14,025 nt of DNA. It comes from Chloroflexota bacterium. GTDB lineage: Bacteria > Chloroflexota > Anaerolineae > Ardenticatenales > Ardenticatenaceae. The stretch is taken from the NCBI GenBank assembly GCA_003520455.1, contig DOUV01000617.1, positions 276 to 14,300 of the forward strand, given 5' to 3'. The notes below the pieces were generated by a model. The model had not been told where the DNA came from and made no database searches. It saw only the letters and a list, made by a program, of their open reading frames with translations. Positions 12,001 through 14,025 of the stretch are shown here, in pieces. Numbering within the stretch: the stretch's first letter is position 1; each line of letters starts with the position of its first letter. Made by a program: the position numbers and the translations under genes.

Positions 12001-14025
12001 CTCTTTTGCGGCCAGCCCCACCAGCTTGTATTTCCCCTTGCGGCTGAGGGAACCGGGATCGGCAAAGGGAAGCTCATCCAGGTCTTTGAGGGCCGCTTGC
12101 CGTTTGGTCAGGTCGCTCAGGGTGTCGGTAAAGGTCTCCACCAGCCCATCGGCCACAATTTCAATGCCGCCGCCGACGGTGTTGACGATCTGGTGGGCCA
12201 GGCTGGCGTCGCTGGTGCCGTAAGCCACTCTGGCGGTAGCCAGGGCCGTGCCCGATGCCGGGATGCCGGTTTCGCCCAGTTCCATGGAAAAGTAATAGGC
12301 CTGGGCCGCGGTCACCAGGCCGGCCACGATGTCGTCCGCGTCCGGGTCATTGGGGGTGTAAAGGGCCTGGCCGCTTTCGTCCAGCGGCGGGTGTTTTTTG
12401 AACAGGTCTTTCAGGGTGACTTCCAGTTTGTCCCGATACTCACTGATGGGATAAGGCTCCCAACGGCTGTTTCGGTAGCGATACGGCCCCCAGTTCATCG
12501 CCGCCAGGGTATCCAGCGAGATTTTATCGGCAGCCATATTGACCGTGACCTGGCTGCCGGAGACGGCGATCACCCCATCGACCATATCCAGGCTGGCGCT
12601 GCGGTAATGCTCTTCGCGGGCGAAGAGCAGGGTGGGGGCATCGGTGACGGCTGAACCGTTGGCCGTGAAGTGGTCTTTGAGGATTTTGGGGGTGATTTCC
12701 GAGGGGATCTTGGCGATGTAGTCCTGGTGATCGTATTGGTAGGTTTGCACCCGCAGGGCATCGCGCGGGATGCCCCACAGTTTTTCGGTTGAGACGCTGC
12801 CGTTGCTCTGGTTGTCGAAGCGATTCTTGATTTCGGCAATGGTGATATCCCGCTTCTTGTCATTATCCTGGTCCCGGGCCCGGACAAAGGTTTGCTGCAA
12901 GCCATCGGCCACCTTCCACAGCCGGTCATCCGCTTTCAGGGCGTCGCCGCTTTCCTGGGCCGGGTCTTCGAAGAGGACGGCAATGTCCAGGCCGTGGTCT
13001 TCACGCACGCCCAGGCCGGTCAAAACCCACTCTTCCGGATAGGTGTGGACAATCTGGGTATCCAGGTCATCGTCCAGCAGTTGCACCAGCCAGACCACCC
13101 GCACCTCGTGGGCATTGCCCCACCCTTCACCCCCCCCCCGAGAGGGGGCGGGCCAGTAGAGCATGCGGGCGGAAAAAGCCGCTTTGCCACCACTGGTTTC
13201 GTCCTTGACCAGGTTCATAGGGACATAGGCGACCATGTTGCCTTTGTCGTCGGCGTCGCGCACCGAGATGGCGTGGGTCGCCAGCCGGTCCACGTCAATC
13301 ATCTTATCCTTGTACGGCCCGTTGGGGATGTCGCCCAGGTTGGCGCAGACGCTTTGCTTGCCGTCGGCGCTGGCCAGTTCGATGCTGTTGGCCCCGTTCA
13401 AAATGCTGTTCAGGTTTTGCCCACTGGTAAGTTTCCACTTGTTGCCATTGGCAATATTCTGTTGGCTGTAGAGCAGGTTCTTAGTTTTAGAAGCGCATAA
13501 ACCGGCGGAAACCCTGGCGGTAACGCCACCGCTGATGTCTTGGAGCTTAAATTCAAGCCAGGGATCGCTGCCCTGCTGGGTAAATTCCAGGGTGGCGCTA
13601 ATCCAGCGGGTGTCGGAGATAACACCCTGTATCTGGCGGGTGGCCTTGGGGTCAGTCAGGGGCAAAGTAGGAATGGCTCCGTTATTGGCCGGGATGCCGA
13701 TCTCCAGCATCGGGACCAGGCGCATGTCGCCGTTGGCCGCGCTTGGGTTGGCCGCTTTCTGAGCGGCGGTCATGGTATCGGCAAAAGTGGTGTCTTTGGT
13801 ACGCTGGATCTGGCCGGCCGTGTCGCCGCTGGGCCAATCCAGCACGTTCATGGCGTAGGCCAGGTGGTCGGGGTTCTTGGGGCGCAGTTGAAAATCGACA
13901 AAGACGGGGTAGCCCTGATTGCCGGAGGCTTTTTGCAGGTTGTTCACCACCAGCTTGAAGGGATTATCCCTGGTGTAGGGCGCGCTGCCGCTGCCCAACA
14001 CCTTGTTGGGCGAGAGGTCCACCCG
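1..14025 (-). CDS. Giant multidomain secreted/surface protein, partial at both ends
   Basis: One reading frame is open through all 4,675 codons of the window; I translated it in full and found no stop. Neither the initiation codon nor the terminator is present, so no ribosome binding site or signal peptide can be judged. Domains from N to C (residues of this fragment): unrecognised region 1-675; hydrophobic segments about 690-708 and 764-848; unrecognised region to 1120; thrombospondin type 3-like repeats 1127-1244; eight LamG jellyrolls between 1273 and 3445; P domain 3484-3618; LVIVD blades 3736-3879; seven RCC1 repeats 3880-4235; LVIVD blades 4255-4415; Ig-like domains to the end. This composition is typical of extracellular adhesion or ligand-binding proteins. 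No protease, glycosidase or other active site was recognised. GC-rich third positions continue along the whole length, and several in-frame DNA repeats are embedded. The gene product and ligand are unknown; a role in surface attachment or cell-cell contact is inference. Confidence 0.95.
8..70. repeat. 21-bp tandem repeat, three copies, in frame
   Basis: Three units of 21 bp lie at 8-28, 29-49 and 50-70. The first two differ at one base; the third is changed near its end. The plus-strand unit contains the 9-mer tgttcactg followed by a shorter variant and gataac. On the coding strand each unit gives seven residues, of the form SEQLSVN or SEQLSVS. Units of this kind usually occur between genes as dispersed repeats; here they are translated in an Ig-like domain. 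Confidence 0.9.
71..780 (-). other. Tandem bacterial Ig-like domains
   Basis: At least two units. One runs from a cysteine-bearing segment (VTACDTFGHCVTKSI) through DPLTLTGSVQST to GEGEYLLDITATGWLTGTAS, with the bridge TITVDATPPQLTI. The next contains AALTGEILLTGSITDTTLNY and AYTVYVTATDRAGWQTAVQ, with the bridge VTVDVVAPAAVEL. The fold is recognised by the alternating YxVxVTATDRAG and VDxTPP motifs. A third unit is beginning when the window ends, and the 21-bp tandem repeat sits right at its start. Confidence 0.82.
781..1263 (-). other. LVIVD beta-propeller, blades 4-7
   Basis: Four further LVIVD repeats: GNYAYVTAQFNGLIILDVST, GNYAYLAKSWEGLVVLDISN, GTYAYMVDSYGGVWLIDIVN and GNYAYVAAREDGVRVAYSD. 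The last is degenerate in its final strand. With the three repeats before the RCC1 block they total seven, the number expected for a closed propeller. Family role: LVIVD propellers occur in surface and secreted proteins of bacteria and archaea, with unknown ligands. Confidence 0.88.
1321..2388 (-). other. RCC1-type beta-propeller, seven repeats
   Basis: Seven consecutive repeats of about 50 residues each carry a version of the bacterial RCC1 signature, as in GQYHTCAL followed by VKCWGRNVDGQLGNG. Variants include GEDHTCAV with KCWGEGQNGQLG, GFRHTCII with WCWGYNGYGQLG, GGDHTCVI with KCWGDNSSGQLG, GAYHTCAI with QCWGSGGDGRLG, GIDHTCAK with RCWGDNWLGQLG and GYQHSCAA with KCWGYRSNGQLG. Each blade has one HTC/HSC and one CWG cysteine, suggesting a disulfide per blade outside the cell. 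Seven repeats match a complete RCC1 propeller. Such domains usually bind proteins. The block is flanked on both sides by LVIVD blades and followed by a flexible PNPGSGSGPEK linker. Confidence 0.93.
2389..2820 (-). other. LVIVD beta-propeller, blades 1-3
   Basis: Three repeats of about 42-48 residues carry the LVIVD signature: GNRLYVADYREGLRVLDVSD, GNYAYVNDYYSELRILDVAD and GNYLYLPNASERKLQILDIS. Each is followed by the P(T/A)xP/xxGxVG or NP turn. Only three blades occur before the RCC1 block begins, too few to close a propeller; matching blades resume after the RCC1 block. Confidence 0.88.
2821..3171 (-). other. Ig-like segment between P domain and propeller
   Basis: About 117 residues. TLDVPAGLEGNYRVDLRGAD resembles an Ig-like unit ending with the bridge FGEIDTLAPRVSI. 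A following segment, YRFTSTAEDYNLSSAQF, with a cysteine (SICGAG), leads into the LVIVD blades. The fold is assigned by pattern only, and it probably acts as a spacer. Confidence 0.6.
3172..3576 (-). other. Proprotein-convertase P (homo B) domain
   Basis: About 135 residues with the P-domain pattern: YTSSDTPVAIRDYQTSISSI, then VDDVNLTVNIQHTYDGDLSG, then YLIAPNNAQVTLFNRRGSW, then GTWQFRVRDQAGGDQGQI and the closing LNWSLELC. The HTYDGDLSGYLIAP and GTWQFRVRDQAGGDQG motifs are diagnostic. In the family this beta-sandwich follows subtilisin/kexin-like or metalloprotease domains and aids their folding. Here no protease domain adjoins it, so it is probably used as a binding or spacer module. Confidence 0.9.
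3615..3647. repeat. 33-bp perfect inverted repeat in a linker
   Basis: Arms agacttccgaagtct (3615-3629) and agacttcggaagtct (3633-3647) are exact reverse complements around a 3-base loop. Each arm is itself almost palindromic. The coding strand reads QTSEVWQTSEVSDE, so the TSEV motif occurs twice. It lies in the linker between LamG module 8 and the P domain. It resembles an inserted palindromic dispersed repeat and is unlikely to be a terminator, since translation continues through it. Confidence 0.88.
3691..4320 (-). other. LamG-like jellyroll module 8
   Basis: The last of the array, from GGSGELHLPFEQRF to FKGAIDEVRLYPRAISSDEV. Core motifs are ALQLDGVDDSLSVENG, EQLSVCLWVRPEAGN, AGRWYHLCGVSDGTRQ and LLYVDGQKVNAG. 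It lacks the short cysteine loop, and its two cysteines (VCLWV and HLCGV) lie at different sites from those in the module 1/2/4/7 group. Confidence 0.88.
4321..4932 (-). other. LamG-like jellyroll module 7
   Basis: A complete module from LLYLPLDDVVDANGN to FSGALDDVRVFDSSLTAEQ. Core motifs are AAQFDGADDAVSAG, NTSFTVAFWAKRNA, TDWHHWACTYDAST and IIYRDGVKVAQ. The cysteine loop is CDGKNCPTAG, and FTCDFYG pairs with WACTY. It is the near twin of module 4; the two share long identical DNA stretches although about 2.8 kb apart, indicating recent duplication or gene conversion. Confidence 0.92.
5041..5640 (-). other. LamG-like jellyroll module 6
   Basis: It begins VVRLHLDEAAGAQLFVDGSG and ends FSGLLDEVQVYDRALTVSD. 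Core motifs are ALQFDGNDTVTLA, TGYTVAAWFRTGA, DSAWHHLAAVKSGES and TLYVDGASVGT. The cysteine loop is CSGSACPSAG. After TVSLP the loop reads MGGTEGGA, encoded by the GC hairpin repeat at 5145-5175, before the strand ALTVTLGQS. A 36-residue spacer then joins it to module 7. Confidence 0.88.
5145..5175. repeat. GC-rich hairpin repeat, copy in LamG module 6
   Basis: A C-run, then ctccgt, another C-run, at, then ggggaggga: a short hairpin read on the coding strand as SLPMGGTEGGA. It falls in a surface loop between two beta strands of LamG module 6. It shares layout and orientation with the copies near 6233, 7648 and 13123. Confidence 0.7.
5641..6480 (-). other. Tandem bacterial Ig-like domains between LamG 5 and 6
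   Basis: Two Ig-like units are seen. The first ends GTYTLQTRATDAAGNRE with the bridge LYVDGTPPSIG. The second contains KLALSGTVSDPTLSSG and GAYTLTVQAEDRMGNRA and ends with the bridge FHLDASPPGAEL. The alternation of ATDAAGN or AEDRMGN with VDGTPP or LDASPP is characteristic of Big-type repeats in surface proteins. A GC hairpin repeat at 6233-6262 is read through in the first unit, between two cysteines (CQDISPLVGGNEGGAWC). The role is probably structural spacing. Confidence 0.82.
6233..6262. repeat. GC-rich hairpin repeat, copy in Ig-like domain
   Basis: Plus strand: cccccctcattcccccc, then aacca, then ggggggag. The second C-run pairs with the G-run. The coding strand reads SPLVGGNEGG within CQDISPLVGGNEGGAWC, so the insert lies between two cysteines. 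Confidence 0.75.
6481..7140 (-). other. LamG-like jellyroll module 5
   Basis: It begins INLSFDEAEGATKFYG and ends FSGRIDELAIYGRALSQYE. Core motifs are SVEFDGEDDYVS, DSFTVMAWVRGND, PNYWYHLTWRYDKD and QAIFVNGYLDKA. The cysteine loop is CVTPHCPTSG. It is more diverged than modules 1, 2, 4 and 7, and lacks the FTC/WAC cysteine pair. Confidence 0.88.
7141..7800 (-). other. LamG-like jellyroll module 4
   Basis: A complete module from ALHLRFDDPPG to the closing strand GGLLDDVRVYRRAL. Core motifs are ALFDGSDDYVDAGSG, NKSFTVAFWAKRNA, TNWHYWACTYEAG and TIYRDGVQVAQ. It is very close to module 7 at both protein and DNA level, including an identical 34-base block (7468-7501 against 4654-4687). Its short cysteine loop is enlarged: CSASPPASGGAGGGSCP replaces the CSGSSCP-type loop of its relatives. 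The extra residues are encoded by a GC-rich hairpin repeat at 7648-7681. Confidence 0.92.
7648..7681. repeat. GC-rich hairpin repeat, copy in LamG module 4 cysteine loop
   Basis: Plus strand: cccccctccggctcccccc, then gatgc, then ggggggagag. The coding strand reads SPPASGGAGGG inside the cysteine loop of module 4. The closely related modules 1, 2 and 7 have only three residues between these cysteines, so the extra length coincides with the repeat. Confidence 0.85.
7801..8700 (-). other. LamG-like jellyroll module 3, with a ~110-residue insertion
   Basis: The LamG core is recognisable at both ends: RFTLSAWVKPTPRGWLFGG, then NAWNHLVATFDQGAYRLYVN at the start, and FRGAIGQVAIYKRVMGAEEV at the end. 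Between DPTIGRASN and AHIWLGNDTT lies about 110 residues (7930-8259) absent from the other seven modules. It contains VYLDHLQITDEA, ELCIAWRDRRGG, EEGYLRIWEDDGGTRCG and an acidic stretch ANQDDGDDFVWD. The pattern of alternating strands and acidic loops suggests an inserted small beta domain, possibly metal-binding; I cannot name it. This module also lacks the short cysteine loop. Confidence 0.8.
8701..9315 (-). other. LamG-like jellyroll module 2
   Basis: It begins AQLWLPFGEGSGAS. Core motifs are TAVQFDGSDDSLNAG, NKSFTVAFWVKRDA, EWQHWACTYDAATG, GDFYVGKAPWGDNFSG and VDDLRVYDRALSADE. The short cysteine loop appears as CSGSSCPQAG, and FICGFYG pairs with WACTY as in modules 1, 4 and 7. The domain is complete, and its close similarity to those modules points to internal duplication. 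Confidence 0.9.
9316..9600 (-). other. Beta-sandwich spacer, DUF11-like
   Basis: About 95 residues between LamG modules 1 and 2. The segment PGDTLTYTGTAENHLLNRYA, followed by GLLTTDFPAGLDN and LQPGERQELSGNVTV, resembles the DUF11/conserved-repeat type of Ig-like fold seen in bacterial surface proteins, where PGDTLTYT is a common opening. The family assignment rests on motif resemblance only. It probably acts as a structural spacer. Confidence 0.6.
9601..10209 (-). other. LamG-like jellyroll module 1
   Basis: The module starts at VMLLRFEETAG and contains the hallmarks of Laminin_G_3 domains: GNALVFDGADDVVS, then SFTVAFWARRSA, then DSDWHHWACTYDAG, then QTIYRDGANVA, and the closing strand FSGRLDEVAVFAKALS. 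A short cysteine loop, CEGDGCPAAG, occurs near the start, and a second cysteine pair is present (FTCAFYG with WACTY). This type of domain binds carbohydrates or proteins; the ligand here is unknown. Modules 1, 2, 4 and 7 form a closely related subfamily. Confidence 0.9.
10294..10647 (-). other. Thrombospondin type 3-like calcium-binding repeats
   Basis: Five aspartate-rich loops follow the DxDxDGxxD pattern: DFDGDGLLN, DSDADGLSD, DSDGDGLSD, DSDGDGLTD and DADGDELTD. Several are spaced by short segments such as GTDPSRA and GTNPNRM, typical of bacterial TSP3 repeats. Family knowledge: these loops bind calcium and stiffen extracellular proteins. Here they form a rod-like spacer between the N-terminal regions and the LamG array. 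A longer insert with an aromatic segment (GWEFVYALAADG) separates the fourth and fifth loops. Confidence 0.9.
10648..11481 (-). other. Unrecognised soluble region between hydrophobic segment and calcium-binding repeats
   Basis: About 278 residues with no family I can name. It contains aromatic-rich stretches (WKAAVYAWQYTYANL), a charged loop (LLRPGKQEEGEIKPPEDG), a proline run (VVPIPPAIPPVPFVTLIPVC) and a small cluster of cysteines near its end (EFYACKGDVPNHACHKE) that may form disulfides outside the cell. It leads directly into the aspartate-rich calcium-binding repeats. Confidence 0.7.
11482..11958 (-). other. Hydrophobic Gly/Ala-rich segment, candidate membrane helices
   Basis: The first hydrophobic run, at 11902-11958, reads MASGGIAVAALGFSIAGSF. 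A second and much longer stretch at 11482-11736 has almost no charged residues over about 85 residues. It includes AALTIIAIGVTIGFFIAAW, then ATVVAITILFAISLIPVIG, then QIIAAVIGLVDAVINFICSF. By eye it could form two to four membrane-spanning helices or a buried helical hairpin. It lies between unrecognised soluble regions, well upstream of the extracellular-type modules. It might anchor the protein, insert into a target membrane, or be a packed helical core; the sequence does not decide. Confidence 0.65.
11959..14025 (-). other. N-terminal unrecognised region of the giant protein
   Basis: About 690 residues that I do not assign to a family. The first 200 look like a soluble beta-rich domain (segments such as GYPVFVDFQLRPKNPDHLAY and WISATLEFTQQGSDPWLEF). 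A middle part is acidic and charged, with DLDTQIVHTYPEEW and RARDQDNDKKRDITIAEIKN. The last part is more helical (LTKRQAALKDLDELPF). Few cysteines are present. One GC-rich hairpin repeat at 13123-13152 is absorbed as a Gly-rich loop, SRGGGEGWG. The coding frame is clear throughout, but no motif points to a function. Confidence 0.8.
13123..13152. repeat. GC-rich hairpin repeat, copy in N-terminal region
   Basis: Plus strand: cccttca followed by a run of ten C, then gaga and gggggcggg. The coding strand reads PAPSRGGGEGWG, a Gly-rich loop between segments ARMLYW and NAHEVRVVWLV. Same layout and orientation as the other three copies, but the most diverged. Confidence 0.65.

Noticed and set aside
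13131..13139. Long C-run as a likely sequencing error or programmed frameshift site
   Set aside because: The same frame continues with good protein sequence on both sides, so no shift is needed.

Overview
The window lies inside one giant protein gene on the minus strand. Read on that strand in the register where every codon occupies plus-strand triplets 1-3, 4-6 and so on, I translated the whole window and met no stop codon: 4,675 consecutive codons, with neither the start nor the end of the gene in view. The translation looks like real protein throughout, with recognisable domains, paired cysteines and repeat periodicity. I see no other gene, RNA gene, promoter, terminator or CRISPR array, and long open frames in other registers look like shadows of this one.

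Layout in protein order, running from high to low coordinates: an unrecognised N-terminal region (14025 to about 12000); a strongly hydrophobic, Gly/Ala-rich stretch that could hold membrane helices (about 11960 to 11480); a second unrecognised region; thrombospondin type 3-like calcium-binding repeats (10647-10294); eight LamG/concanavalin A-like jellyroll modules (10209-3691), separated in places by Ig-like or DUF11-like spacers; a proprotein-convertase P domain (3576-3172); an Ig-like segment; a beta-propeller of LVIVD repeats interrupted after its third blade by a complete seven-repeat RCC1 propeller (2820-781); and tandem Ig-like domains running off the end at position 1.

These modules fit a very large secreted or surface-anchored protein for adhesion or carbohydrate/protein binding. 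No catalytic domain is visible. The most unusual features are the propeller nested inside a propeller, and several copies of intergenic-type DNA repeats absorbed in frame: four GC-rich hairpins of one family, a 33-bp perfect inverted repeat, and a 21-bp triple tandem repeat. All keep the frame open, and some sit in loops where related modules show the ancestral shorter form.

The organism cannot be fixed from one gene. GC-rich codon use, giant LamG/Ig/propeller proteins, and dispersed repeats of these types are most reminiscent of Chloroflexota (Anaerolineae or Ardenticatenia-like), but this is inference from memory.
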